Shown piece by piece: positions 47,650 to 60,070 of a DNA stretch of 64,000 nucleotides. Within the stretch, counting starts at the first letter, position 1, and every line of letters starts with the position of its first letter. This stretch comes from Glycine soja (taxonomy: Eukaryota; Streptophyta; Magnoliopsida; Fabales; Fabaceae), in contig NC_041002.1 in assembly GCF_004193775.1 (NCBI RefSeq), forward strand, positions 5,877,261 to 5,941,260, read 5' to 3'. The notes beneath the pieces were generated by a model, which saw nothing but the letters and a program-made list of their open reading frames with translations, searched no databases and was not told the origin of the DNA. A program made the translations under genes and the position numbers.

Positions 47650-47881
47650 GTCGTGTCGACGACGACGACGATGATGATGGTGACCTGGCGCGGTGTATGG
47701 ATCTATAATAATCACGAAACGTAAACGGTGGGTCGTTTCTTGTGTATGAGACGATGTCGTTTTTTTACTGGGCTTGGTTTTACGAGTTCATTAGGACTTA
47801 CTATAGGCCTTGCTTGTTCGAGGTTTGAGGTATTTGGGCTGATATTTATATCTAGCTCTCTGGGTCGATGAAAATTGTTCT
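47650..47881 (-). promoter_or_regulatory. Short upstream region of the mTERF gene
   Basis: About 230 bp lie between the ATG and a candidate transposon end. On the gene's strand there are GGGCTT/AAGCCC and GGCCT-type motifs (around 47765 and 47808), similar to the TCP/site-II elements often found before plant organelle-protein genes. No TATA box is obvious. The assignment is inferred from position. Confidence 0.35.
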
Positions 47882-49100
47882 GGGCACTTAAGTATTTTTG
47901 TTGGGACACCTAGTATGTAAAATTCTGGTTTTGTCCTTCCGTAAAATTGATATGGATTGGTAATCTGTAAGTCTCATACGGATTGCTAATCCGTAAGCCT
48001 CATACTTTTTTTTTTTTTAAAGATATGTTTTAAGAATTAATTTAAAATTAATAGTTCAAGTAAGAATCAAACATATAACTTTTGCATTATTAGCATGACG
48101 CTCTAACAAACTAAGCTAATAGACCAATTATGTTATAAAATAATTAATGTCGCTATATATAATACTAAAATTTTTAATGTATATTTAATGCACATGTAAA
48201 TTTACATAATAATTTTGTGACAATTAATTTTTATCTTATAATTAATTTGTTTACATATATAAATTGTAAATAAAAATCATAGGTTTAATAAAAATTTACA
48301 TGTGTAAAAAAATACATTATTAACATAAATCTAATAATGTATTTTTTGACCTTATTATAGTTAATTTTGGTCTAATAATGTGTTTTTTTTACATATATAA
48401 ACATCTAAATACATCATTCAATTAAATACCAAATTTGTTTAATTTTCAATCATTGTCATAAACATCTAAGTACATCATTCAATTAAATATCAAATTTGTT
48501 TAATCATCAATTGATGTAATAAACATCTAAATACATCATTCAATTAAATATCATACTTGTTTAATTTTCAATCACTATAATAAACATCCAAATACATCAT
48601 TCGATTAAATACCATATTTTTTAACTATTAATTACTGTAATAAATATCTAAATACAACATTCAATTGAATATCAAATTTGTTTAATTATCAAATTTTGTA
48701 AATAAATTAAATATATAAAAAAATTTAAATAAATTATCATTTTTAAAAAAATTCAAAACATACAGATTGATTTATACAAATTGGCAATCTATATGGTTCA
48801 TACGAATTGAAACTTTGTATGGTTTTGAAAAATAAATACGCACCTCTTCTTCTTCGGCGACAAAAAACCACCAAACTTCACCGTATATTCGTAAACAACG
48901 CACGTACATCACTGGCGACAATAAACACTCACAAAGGACGCTAATGAAAACAAGTTATACTAAGGGAGTACAACTTTAAAAAAAAAGGTGCTACAGAAAT
49001 GAAAAAAGCTAATATGTTATTTATAACCAAAAATACTCATAAGGGCATTTTTGGTATTTTGGAAAACTGTTGGGTGTACCAGCAAAAATGTTGGGTGCCC
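47882..49100. mobile_element. Candidate non-autonomous MULE-like element upstream of the mTERF gene
   Basis: The left end GGGCACTTAAGTATTTTTG followed by TTGGGACACC resembles the right end read inward, GGGCACCCAACATTTTTGCT followed by GGTACACCCAAC. The right end also matches the start of the OTU-type MULE at 59801 (GGGCACCCAACAATTTTT). The interior is AT-rich and contains a 61-bp minisatellite; no protein is encoded. I found no convincing 9-bp target duplication, so the endpoints are approximate. Confidence 0.5.
48399..48705 (+). repeat. Minisatellite, five copies of a ~61-bp unit
   Basis: Units begin ACATCTAAATACATCATTCA at 48401 and recur at 48462, 48523, 48584 and 48644, each continuing ATTAAATA(C/T)CAAATTTGTT then TAATTTTCAATCA with variation. 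The fourth and fifth copies are the most diverged. Confidence 0.9.
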
Positions 49101-49465
49101 CAAGCAACCCTAGGTTCATTGGGTTAGACTGAATTAAAGGGTTTTACTTGGTTGGTTAAATATGATGTATAAATTGGTATAAATTTTTTTATAGTGTCTT
49201 TGATTTTCACGGATAGAAAAATTTCACTAGGTTGAATGATTTTTAACAACACGGAGAATCAAAGGGATGAAAATTTGAGAAATACCAATGTTTTTTTAAA
49301 ATTATCTATAGGTTACCAAACTATTTGATAATTATTAATTAGGTTTTTAGATTTTTTTTACTAGGTTTTAACTTTTTTTAGGTCATTAAACTTGTTTTTT
49401 CTTTTTTAATTTGATTCTTCAGCCTCATTGTTGTTATGAAAAATTGATTGTTAATCAATTGTGAG

Positions 49466-49466
<1 letters not shown>

Positions 49467-49529
<63 letters not shown>
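49467..49529. repeat. (AT)n microsatellite
   Basis: About 31 AT units in intergenic DNA. Confidence 0.9.
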
Positions 49530-49533
<4 letters not shown>

Positions 49534-50649
49534 TTGAAATCTAAAAAGTCTTCTGAAAGAATATTTGGGTGCTTGGGTTGTTTTGTATGTATGATTTTAT
49601 AATTTATGTTCTTAGACATAAAAGGGAGTAAGCTGTCAAATTTAGAATTTTTATTTCCACTGGGGATAAGAAATAATAATGTTTCTATAAAAGTTAGTTG
49701 TGAAATTGGGATAAATTTCTCCTTTAATAATATATAAGATTGATCTTCGAGTAATTCATGATTCCTAATGATTTAAAAAATTGTTTTACAAATTTACTTT
49801 GCATGATAAGTTTTGATTTAATAAAAAAAAAACTAAAGTATAAAGCATCATCTAGAGCACTTAAAGAAACAAAAGTGATAGGTTTCAAATTTAAATATTT
49901 ATCATTTTAGAGGGACCTAAAACATATTTTATTCTTAAAAATTTAATACATGACTATTAATATAATTATTATTTATATTAAAGGTTAGCTTACTATAGAC
50001 TTATTTTAAAAAATTTAATGTTCAAGAATTTGACTTTTTAACTAAATAAACTTTTTTAAAAAAAGAATCTTAAACTAGCTAACAAAATAAATGATTTTTA
50101 CATAAGTTAAACCTTATGAGCTAAGCTATAAACTCAAGCAAATAAACATTTTTTGCTTGTTTTATCTATAGGAATAGAAAATAAGTATCTAGAGTTTACA
50201 ATAATACATGTACACCATTCTATCCATCGAGCTAAATTTTCTTGATTAAAGATTTTCCTCTTGTTACCTGTGGTACGCATCAATGAAAGATATCAATCAC
50301 AATTAGATAGTCATATAATAGATAACTTCACAAATTAAGGTTTCGATCTTTAATTCAACTAAAATTCATAATATAGTGTTATTTATCTATTGATGTTTTT
50401 AATCCATTTGAGTTATCCTATTGATGATCACATTTTATAATCATAAAAAATATTGTTTACTATCTTTAATCCTTATATTTTGAGATTTCTATTTTTTATC
50501 TTAAAAAATTCTTTTTTTTTTGTCCTTAAATATTTTTTTGTACTACTCTTAGTTTTCTAACTTTTCCCCCCTTACTTTTAGTCCTTTGTAAGAAACTAAA
50601 AATAAGAATGAAAAAAGCTAAAGGACTAAAACAAAGGACGAAAACTGTA

Positions 50650-51060
50650 ACATTGTGATTTTATTAATGCATGACTAAGTGATTTAATTAAATTATAAGA
50701 ATAATTAAATCTATTTTATGTTGTTGAAAGATATAAATGAAGTAAGTGATGCTTATGTTGTTGTGAGAAATGGGTCTAGTTGTGGTGGGGTTTTAGTTGG
50801 GATATAGGTTTAGTGAGGAAAGCCCGTTTTCACACTCCTTCTATTCCTTTATGAGCCACCCCCTTGTGCTGCCAAGAGAGACACCCTCATTCATTTTCCT
50901 TCATTTTCACAAAAGAGCTCTCATTTCCTCTTCTCTCAAGAGCTCTCTCATTCTCTCATTTTCTCCACCACCCACAAGGAGATTCTTCACTCAATCTCAA
51001 GCATGAAGATTGTTTTCCTTTGTTACCTTGAGCTTGTAGTCTTTGTTGGAGGGTAAGCTT
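50650..51060 (+). repeat. Possible LTR or retroelement leader fragment
   Basis: The sequence starts TGTAACATTGTGATTTTATT, and later has a CT-rich leader (50870-50990) and a splice-donor-like GGGTAAGC at 51052. This layout is like the LTR and leader of some legume gypsy elements. There is no partner LTR in the window and no coding region, so this is tentative. Confidence 0.25.
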
Positions 51061-52665
51061 TCTTTCTTTTCTCTTTCTCTTTTCTATGAGTAGACCCATA
51101 ATTGGTATTGTGAAAAAACCTCATTAGTTTTTGGGGGTGGTGTTTTCCATGGGTTTAAGTGATGTTGATGTTGTTGTGGGAGAAGAAGTCTTTTCTTGTT
51201 GTGCTCAAACCCTCTCCATTCTCTCCTTTTTTTTTTCAAGACCTAAGCTTTGAGACAATATGTAAGGGAAGTTCTAAATTTGAATGGATTAATGCTTTGA
51301 ATGTGTGTAATATGCATGACATGATGATAAGTAAACTAATGAAATAATTTATGAATTAAATAAAATCCAAACCTTAATTGTGTTAGTTATGTAACGAAGG
51401 TAGGTACAAAAAAAAGTTAATGGACATTGACTAGTCTTTTTGAGTTCAGGGACTATAAATAAAATCCTAAAAAGTTTAGGGACTTAAAAATATTAAACCC
51501 AAAAAATGCTATCAATGAAGTTTGGGTCTAGCAAAAAGGATTAGTCTCCCAAAATGTAGTGAGCCAATGTTTGAATTTTTGCTGGAAAAAGTGCTCACAT
51601 TTAGTGTGACCATGCTTCAAACATGATTGTTTCCAAAAAAAAAAAAAGAATAAATGTGAAAAACCAAAAAATATTGAAGACCAAAAGGAAAATGTTATTA
51701 TAATAATATTATTTGATATGACATTTTTTAGCTTCCTTTCTAAAAAAATGGAACTTCGTCATTAATTTTTGTAAAATTTATATTTATATTTTAGTTTTTG
51801 GTTGAAAAAACAATTGTAACTTTAAATTGTATTTGACCTAAGTCACTTGTCATTCAAAGGGAATGTAAAAAAAAAAAGCTAAATTTATTGCTACAATATA
51901 ATTTAAAGCAAAAACTTTACGCTACAAGTACTAAATATGGATTTTAAGGCAATAATAAATATTATTCATCATATGGTGACTCAGTTCACTAGTATCATTC
52001 TTATGAGAGAATGTATTGTATTTTATTAGAAGAAATACAATTAAATGACAAAATGTGCATATCTATGGCACTTTGATGCATCTAAGTGTACATGAAAAGT
52101 GATATTCTTTGATGAGAATATATTTTGTAAACAAAAACTAATAAGAAAGAAGAAGCAAATGATTATGGTATATCCATAAATGGTTTTGTATGGTTTTAAA
52201 GATAGAAAAGCATACATAACAATTGAAAATAATTGTTTTTAATGGTGATTTGTTGGTGTGTTGGGATATCAAATGAAATCTCTAACTTTCTTCATTCTCC
52301 AATTCTCGTGCACGCTTCAACATTCAATTTTTTCGGTCACACCAATGTTACATCATTATCATGTATCATCACACCACATTCTCCCCATTTTCCCTTTTCT
52401 CTCTTTCTGATTTGGCATTGGCTTAACAATTTTAGACATTTGGATTGTGATCATTCAAGTTGTGTTACATATACAAACTTCATCGTATGTGTTTATTCTA
52501 ATTCTATCCTTTTCTTTTTTAAATTTTTTGTCACTTGCTTTTTTTGTTGTTTTTACATTCTTTGTCTATCTCCTTCTCAACACTAAAGCATTGATATGTG
52601 TATGAATCTAGGAACCTAATATGTTGATGGCTAGATCAATTCCACACTAGATTGATATAAATATT

Positions 52666-52715
<50 letters not shown>
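52666..52715. repeat. (TG)n(GA)n microsatellite
   Basis: About 8 TG units followed by about 16 GA units, 170 bp before the MADS-box start codon. Confidence 0.9.
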
Positions 52716-52716
<1 letters not shown>

Positions 52717-52887
52717 ATTTGTCAAATGAAAAATGAATGCAATGGTATTAATTAGTCTATTATTGAAAAATGTTTTATTTTAAATTGATACAAGCATACA
52801 AGCAATGAAAATCAATGTTTTACTCAAGCACTTTTTTTGGGATATTTTGTAATTTGAGTCTTTTATGTTATTGTTGAGATTTACAAA

Positions 52888-55800
52888 ATGGGTAGAGTAA
52901 AGCTAAAGATTAAGCGAATGGAAAATACCAATGGTCTTCTAGCAACCTATGCTAAAAGAAAGAATAGAATCATGAAGAAAGCCGCTGAGTTAGCTATACT
53001 TTGTGGTGTATATATTATACTTCTCATGTTTTCACCAAGTGGAAAACCTTCATTATGTAGGGGAAAACATAAGTATTTTTGTGTAATTTATTTGTGACAC
53101 AATCACTATAAATGTAATTTAGACTTCAGCTTGTAGAGTCTAGACATGCTTAATGCACTCAATTAAATCATATTAATTACTAATTACATACATGTGTTAT
53201 TATTAGAGCATCCATGTACATGAACTTGTTTTTGTTAATTTGACTTATTAAACCAATAAAAATGTCTCTCTTTTTCGCACTTCCAAAAATATATAAGTTT
53301 ATTTGCACTTCCTAAATCCATGGGTAGCTATGAATTATTGTCTCACTTTTTCTTTGGCTTTCTTAAACCTTGGCTAGAGACTTTGGCCATAGGAGAAAAT
53401 GCAAGAGAGTTACTTCTTTATTGTAGAAATAGGCATAGGATAAGGCTTAAGCAAAAACTCCTACTCCAAGATCAAAGAAGCATTATGCAAAACAAAATGA
53501 TTTCCATCTCTAAGAAAAATGGTAGTATCACCTACATGATGATTCCATTTTTATTTCTTTTTTTCTTTTAGGGTCATATATGTGATTTTTTTCCATAGAT
53601 TTATTTAGCATTTTTTTATCATTTTTTCTTATTTTTTTTCCTTTCAAAATTTGAACCTACTATATTGCTCTTGCTATTGAAGTAGTTAAACCCTAATTTC
53701 TTTCTTGAAGCTTTGAAAATAGAGTGAGATTGAAAACATATATAATGGACAAAAACTAAGAGAATAATTATTGTAGTTGCTTTAGAACTTGCTCTTTTAG
53801 GCTTCAATTTTCTTAGATTAATAATATATAAACATTCTTATATACTATTTTGTTGGTCCTTATTATAAGGTCCAATTAACTAATTATCAAAATTAAGAAA
53901 ATTGGTGAATTTAGTTGAGGGCATTAAAGACATTTTTGTGAAAAAAATAATACAAAGGACATTTTAGGTTGAACCTTATAATAAGGATCAAGTGACACTT
54001 GTAATGTGGATATTATAATAAGCATTAGATGGAGTACCATATTAACACCCATAATTTTTCTTTCACTCTTTTTCTATCATGTAATATCAATTACCATACT
54101 TGTATTTCTTTCTCTTCTCTCTTTATGTGTCAATTAGTGTTCAATGAATGTTTTTTTCATTTCTTAACTCAAATTGAAAATAGAAATATTTATTTTTAAC
54201 AACTAATTTGATAATTGTATTTTATAATATTATGAAGATATTTTTGTATTAATTTATGTGTTATAAAGGTTATTGTATAAATAGTTTGTGAATTTTTTAT
54301 ACTAAACGTGACGGGTTCCTATTTATTTCTTTCATTCCTGAAGCTATTTTTTTTCCATGAAGGACCTGAAGGTCAAAACCATTCCTAAAACTATCATACT
54401 TCTTCTATTGTATAAAATAGATGTATATAGCCAATAATAAATAGGATACTTCTTCCTACAATTCTTCCAAATGCTTGTGAGGCCCCCTAACTTGCCTAGA
54501 TTATCCAAATTATGTATTTGTTGAATCACCTTGTCTTTAAAAAAATCTACATAGTAATATATGCATGCTTAAAATCTTCTTTATATGTTGTTTTTCTATT
54601 TATAAGATTTGATTTCTTGTCTAATTGTTCTCTCCCTTCTTTTGTGAATATAGTAACTTCAAGGGGATTATCACAAAGTTTTCTCAACTAACTCCACAAG
54701 AAAGGGAAAAAAGTGCATTTAAAATCCTTTAACACAAAATTTATTACACATTTGTCTTAAAAATATTTGAATTTAATAAAATATTCTCCATTGAATTGCA
54801 ACAAGAATTTGGAAAGTCTTGAAGTAAGTGATGTCTTACAACTCATGCCCCATACCAAAATGTACACTTGTTTTTTGCTTATTTCAAAAGTAGTGATTGT
54901 TTCCTTATCTTAATTCTCATTAATGAATTGATTTTGCTAGAAGTTTAGGTATTGAAGAAAACATTTAAAAAGTTAGATCATGATGTGAATATACAAGATT
55001 TTTTTGGGTACGAGGTATGTCATGTTGCCATTGAATTAGCAATTGCACCTATAATACATTTAACCTATTTATTTTACTAAATTGACACTGAAATATTATG
55101 TTTTTTGCTATAGCACTCAAACTGTTGAGGTAAACCATTTCAATTACTATATATTATTGGTTCTTTCAATGCTATATCCTTTACAAAAGTAGCTTTATAT
55201 TCAGGACTTAGGACTTATGAGATCAAGTCTGGCAACACATATTTATGAAATACGCAAAAGATTAAGGTGAATTTTATATATTTTTTCTATTTGTACAATA
55301 ACTTTTTTTCTTTCCTACCTATATTATGATAAACATCTATTGTTTCAAGTTGTTCTCACAATTTTTTTGTTGGATTCTACAGATATTGGACTGACCTTGG
55401 TACGAGCAATAGTGTTGAACAATTGGGTCAAATGGAAAATTCACTCAAGGAATCACTTAATCAAATTAGAAGTCATAAGGTATGCATGCATTAGTCTGTG
55501 CTTGAGTTTTATAAAAGATTTTTCAATGATTCAGTTGAGAGACAAGGTTCTCATGTTAATTGACAAATGTGTTTATGATTGATGAACTCTAATATTTTTC
55601 ATATTTGCCTTTTATCTAGTCTAGATGAATAAATTTAACAAACTTAAATGGATCATCTTAGTTAGATCATGTCTTCTGAAAAGAATTATCAATCAAATAC
55701 TAGCAACGATGATAGTTCTAATTGAAGCATCCATAGACTATGAACAAGACACAAACCAATGAAGTAAAAGATTAAAAACAAAATAAAGAAGCATCATACA

Positions 55801-58300
55801 ATATTTGTTTTTTTTTATATGGAGTCTTATTTAGAATCTTATTTTTTTGTTCTTGTTCAATAATAGGGAAAGATGTATGGTAGTAAGCAATTCTATCCTT
55901 AACAACGCATAATTGAAGTTCTTGATTTTATTTCATATATGACATGTCTTACTTCTTGACAGGAAAATATACAAAAGCAAGAATTTGCATCACTACAATG
56001 CAATAACCAGGTGAATAATTGTTTCAATAGCGTTAAATTTTCTCTTTTAAATTAGTTCCTAGGGCTTGGAAATAAGAGACATGTGACTGAAATAACTTTG
56101 CCTTCTAGTTCAATGAAATGCATGTTCCATTCAGAATGGATGTTCAACAACATCTTCAACCTCTGTCATGGATTACTAATGGTGATAACCAAAATCTAGT
56201 TCTATCCGAGGACTCAAACTTGCTTCTTCATGAGTGAGTTTTTTCTCCTCTAAAGTAGATATATTGAATTATTCATAATATTTTATATGAGAATCTTCTA
56301 ACTCTTGAGTTTGCTTAACCTATTCACACTATAGGGCATTTTTAAGAATATCTTAAACTATATTTTAACAAAATTGTTGAATGATTCACATAAATCACAC
56401 AAAATTGTTGATGGTGGTTCCTTAAAAATAGATAAATTCTAGCAACACACTATTTTGCACACTCTATCTGATTAGTTGAAATTTCTTGAAAATAATAAAA
56501 TATTATGAGTTTCACATCTTATTTAATGACTATCTCTCATAATTTTATAATTTTTAATAAATTTAAACTAATCATAGAGTGTGTGTTAAAAGAGAGTATT
56601 ACAGAATGTGGTATTAATATTCCTCTTAATAATATTCAATTTGAGTTCTTTTGGATTAATTATTTCCAACTCATTTTATCAAATTGATTTATTTTTTTCC
56701 TTGGAGATATAGAGGGCTCGACAAGCTATTCTTTTAGGAGTTATGCCAATGATCATGGCTCAAGTACCAAAACACATATTTCAATTTCTAAGCAAGAAAA
56801 TGGTATTCTTAGTGACTTGTGACGTACTGATCGAGGCCGTACCCGAATCAAATAAACATGAAAATGCAGTAACTAGGAAGTGATCCTAGGTCGTTTCCCA
56901 ACGAGCAGTGACAAACCAAATGTTCATAATATACTTGCAGTAACAGTAACGATGGGGGGGGGGGGGGGTTTGGTTGTTTGGTAATTAAAGAGCAGACAAA
57001 TAAAATGGAATACGAAACTACTAATATTAAAAACAGGTTGTTTCCTCTGATTCAGAAGCCACTCTCTTATCCTGGGTTATGGAGAATTCGTCCCTAACAG
57101 TCAACCACTTAATCCAACCCTATTTCAATTTACTAAGCGAAAATCAACTTAGGGTTTTCATTACGTGATTAGGCACCACATACACCAGTTAGCCCTTCGT
57201 CCATTAAGCATGAACGCAAGTTAGGCTCAGAGGCAATTAATCGAACACGAAGCGTTCACTGATTAATATTCACGAAATTGGGATAACTGGTGAAGGGAAA
57301 ACTGCCAGGAAACCACATTACAAACGAAACCTCAAAGAGAGTTGGGCTTCGTCCTCAAAAGGAAACAACACCAGAAAATCTAGCCTTCCATGGATTCAAA
57401 CAGAGAACGCAATTGAAACATGAAGCAGAAACGTAAATGAACGGAAACATAAATGAACAGAAACGTAAACAAACAGAAATGTAAAATGGAACAGAAACGT
57501 AAATGAGAGTAGAAGAAGAAACAAGAACGAAATTGTAATTAGAAGCAGAAAACGTAAAATTGCATTACGAACTCAGAAACGTCAAAACAGAAAAACGAAA
57601 ACCCTAAAACCAAGCTCTGAATAATGAATAGCATAACAGAATAGAATGCCCTCACGAATCCCAAGGCAGCTATTTAAAAAGAGTCACTCAAAGTCACTGG
57701 GCCCTATTACAATACTCTGGCCCAAAACGAAATAAACACTGAACAACATAAAATAAAATTGCGAAATTTCCTAATTAGAAATTAACTAAGGTAAGCGCTG
57801 CTTTATTTGCCCTCTTCAAGTCCACAACCAAAATCCGGATTAAGCCCAATGTTTCATTAATTCCTGAAATTAGATTAAAAACATCAAATTAGCTAAATGA
57901 GCCCAAATTATAAAACTGCCTAATTAATTGACAATTAAGACCAATCAATAATTAAAATGGTGCAAAAAGGGTTTAGAAAATAGAAGAAAATGATGGCACA
58001 TCACGTACCTCTCCTATGAGACTACAATTTCCATACCTACCAAACAATTTTAATTTATGGAATGACACGAAGGTCCAACTAACTCCAGAGATGAAACCAA
58101 ATGAAAATCATGTAGATTATAATGTGAATGGAACTATTGAAGCAGCTAGAACCGAGTATGACTCTAACCACCAAGGATGGACTTCCACATCAGGGCCATG
58201 TGTCATTCATGTGTTGTTACTATGTTTGATGAGCATTTGTATACCAAGCAAGTTTTCCTCCAATGCATTTTGGCTTCACATAGTAGCACTTTTTCCTTTT
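52888..58300 (+). pseudogene. MIKC*-type MADS-box gene (AGL30/AGL65-like), decayed and split by an insertion
   Basis: Exon 1 (52888-53071) encodes MGRVKLKIKRMENTNGLLAT and AYAKRKN-type residues, then MKKAAELAILCGVYIILLMF, the SRF-type MADS domain that should bind CArG boxes as a dimer; two changes, KRKNR for KRKNG and ILCG for ILCD, affect conserved sites. Further exons in order: 54653-54710 (NFKGIITKFSQLTPQERE), about 54803-54820 (NLESLE), 54946-55007 (KKTFKKLDHDVNIQDFF), about 55209-55267, 55383-55479 (GQMENSLKESLNQIRSHK), 55963-56011 (ENIQKQEFASLQCNNQ), about 56109-56233 (MHVPFRMDVQQHLQPLSWIT), and 56711-58300, ending WTSTSGPC and, after a frameshift, TMFDEHLYTKQ. The last exon holds a 1176-bp insertion and an in-frame TGA at the junction. 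In Arabidopsis this clade works in pollen. The exon map is by eye. Confidence 0.85.
56828..58003. mobile_element. Probable solo LTR inserted in the MADS-box exon
   Basis: The 1176-bp insert starts TGATCGAGGCCG, ends GGCACATCA (TG...CA) and is flanked by CGTAC on both sides (56823-56827 and 58004-58008). MADS-box coding resumes directly after the second CGTAC. The insert has no gag or pol. These are the marks of a single LTR left by recombination between the two LTRs of a retrotransposon. It includes a 15-base G run at 56954-56968. Which strand the element used is not clear. Confidence 0.8.
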
Positions 58301-58324
58301 GTTCTTAACATTCTTAATGCATGA

Positions 58325-59800
58325 CTTCCTTTTCAATTATGCTTTTGATAACCTACCACAAATGGTAAGTAATTTACATGTGAGTCAAATTGTAATACCC
58401 AATTATCGGTCATAGAAAGACATTTTTGTTGTATATCTTTAGGCCCCCAAACTTATTTCAGAAAAAAGACGAAGAACTTAACATGTTCATATATCTCTCA
58501 AAAGGTTTGATATAAAGTAGTAATAATAGATTAACACGTACGTTCCAATATCACCATGGGTACCAATGCAATGATAGCTCATTTTTTTTATATTATTAAT
58601 ATGAAGCTCAAAATTTCAATATATTAGCATGTTCACGCAAACTTGATTTACAAATAATTTTATAATGTAAAATTAAGAGAAAAAGGGAATTAATCTAAAG
58701 CATATCATGAGATCGATATTGTGAAAAAGGATAACATCATTATATTTTTTTTAGTATATTTTCCATATTATTTTTTTTACAAAATTGCTAGATTGAATCT
58801 CGAAGCAGACACTTAACTTTAATCCAAGTTTGACAAAAGTTTCAGAAACATATGCAATTATGTTGGGAACACAAACATAGGCTAGATGGATGTGGTCATA
58901 TATGCCTCTTCGATTTTATTTTGTAAATGCAGGTGAAGCCTTATGGTAATTGCCAATCTACATACAATTTTTTCTATCTTTAATCTACATAAAGGTTGAG
59001 TTGAAATGCAAAAACGCACATTGAAATATTCCTTTTTATATTATGGAAGAATGAAATAGGCCTTGGATTTATTTTATCCTTTTTCACATTTGCGCCTTTT
59101 CTTTCCTAGTAGGTAAGAGTTGGGAAATTACTTCTTGCACTTCCTTTTTGTGTCATGCACCCATAGGTAAAGTTAATGGACAAATATGTCCTTCACCCTA
59201 GCATCCAGTTCCCTCTCCTTTGTTATTCAACGCAACCCTTCCCTTTCCTTGTATTGCTACTATGAACCCATAGTGGTGCCAAAAGAGATATTTATGTGAT
59301 ATGTGTGGTAAGCAAACAGGCATTGATGCACATTACCTACAAGGCTGGCACTGCCCAGGGCACATCCCTGTCAAGTCATTCTTTGAGATTGTACACTTCA
59401 TTAAGCGTCAAGGCCTCCTCGTTAATCAATTTCCTCAACAACCACTACTACTTCTCCAACACAGAAGATGACGTCAACATCAAGGAAGCCATGGAAGATC
59501 TAAATTATATTCCAAAACAGCTATTCTGGAAGTGTATAGGAATCCCAAAAATCTATTTAGGAATAACCTATTCTAGAATATGAAAATTATATTTCAGAAT
59601 AACTATACCAGAAAGTAATATTCTTTCAGAATGGCCATTTTGTAATAGGTGGTGTCCATTTGAGGGGTATTTTTGTCCTTCAGAGTCTTTTGGAGGTGAA
59701 GGAAATAAAAAGGGTGTAGAAAGTAAAAGTTAAAGACTTATCCAAAAAGGTCATTGCATCCACCATCCAACCAAGCCTATAACACTAAGGCAATTGCTAG
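58325..59800. other. Gene-free stretch before the OTU-type MULE
   Basis: The 3' flank of the MADS-box relic and intergenic DNA. A 95-codon frame at 59296-59583 is open and less AT-rich between about 59320 and 59500 but matches nothing I recognise; other frames over the same bases are also open. No element end or RNA gene is seen up to 59800. Confidence 0.45.
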
Positions 59801-59837
59801 GGGCACCCAACAATTTTTAAAAAACCCAAAAATGTCT

Positions 59838-60070
59838 TCCGCGAGACACCACGGAAGAAGTTTTCTTCCATTGTTGAAATTACACCTGCGGAAGAATGCT
59901 TCTTCCGTGGAGTCTCGTGGAAGACGTCTTCTTGGAGACTCCACGGAAGAAGCATTCTTCCGCTGTTGACATCACAACTGCGGAAGACAGCTTCTTCCGT
60001 GGAGACTCACGGAAGAAGCTGTCTTCCGCAGTTGTGATATCAACAGCAGAAGAATGCTTCTTCTGTGGAG
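59838..60070. repeat. Nested palindromes (cruciform-prone) at the MULE left end
   Basis: Arms 59939-60001 and 60008-60070 (63 bases each) pair with only 3 mismatches around a 6-base loop. A second perfect pair, 59888-59915 with 59936-59963 (28 bases each), overlaps the first. The module CCACGGAAGAAG...GCGGAAG also repeats directly about 92 bp apart (59849 and 59941). The block is CG-rich against AT-rich flanks. Confidence 0.9.

Larger units (their letters stand above)
49102..52887. other. Gene-free stretch between the mTERF and MADS-box loci
   Basis: Contains a long AT run (49467-49529), a possible retroelement fragment (50650-51060), a poly-A tract near 51640 and a TG/GA microsatellite (52666-52715). 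The segment 52230-52590 has an open 117-codon frame of hydrophobic, low-complexity composition that I do not consider a gene. The last 170 bp are the promoter and leader region of the MADS-box relic. Confidence 0.5.

Noticed and set aside
47650..47715. Extension of the mTERF frame upstream of 47649
   Set aside because: It begins with GTG, not ATG, and gives a His/Arg run; the ATG at 47649 yields a normal transit-peptide start and family-typical length.
48399..48705. CRISPR-like array
   Set aside because: Units are tandem without unique spacers and the DNA is eukaryotic; it is a minisatellite.
52233..52586. 117-codon hydrophobic frame upstream of the MADS-box relic
   Set aside because: Low-complexity Phe/Ser/Cys-rich translation of T-rich DNA, with no family resemblance.
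59296..59583. 95-codon frame as a gene
   Set aside because: Other frames over the same bases are equally open, no domain is visible and no splice signals support exons.
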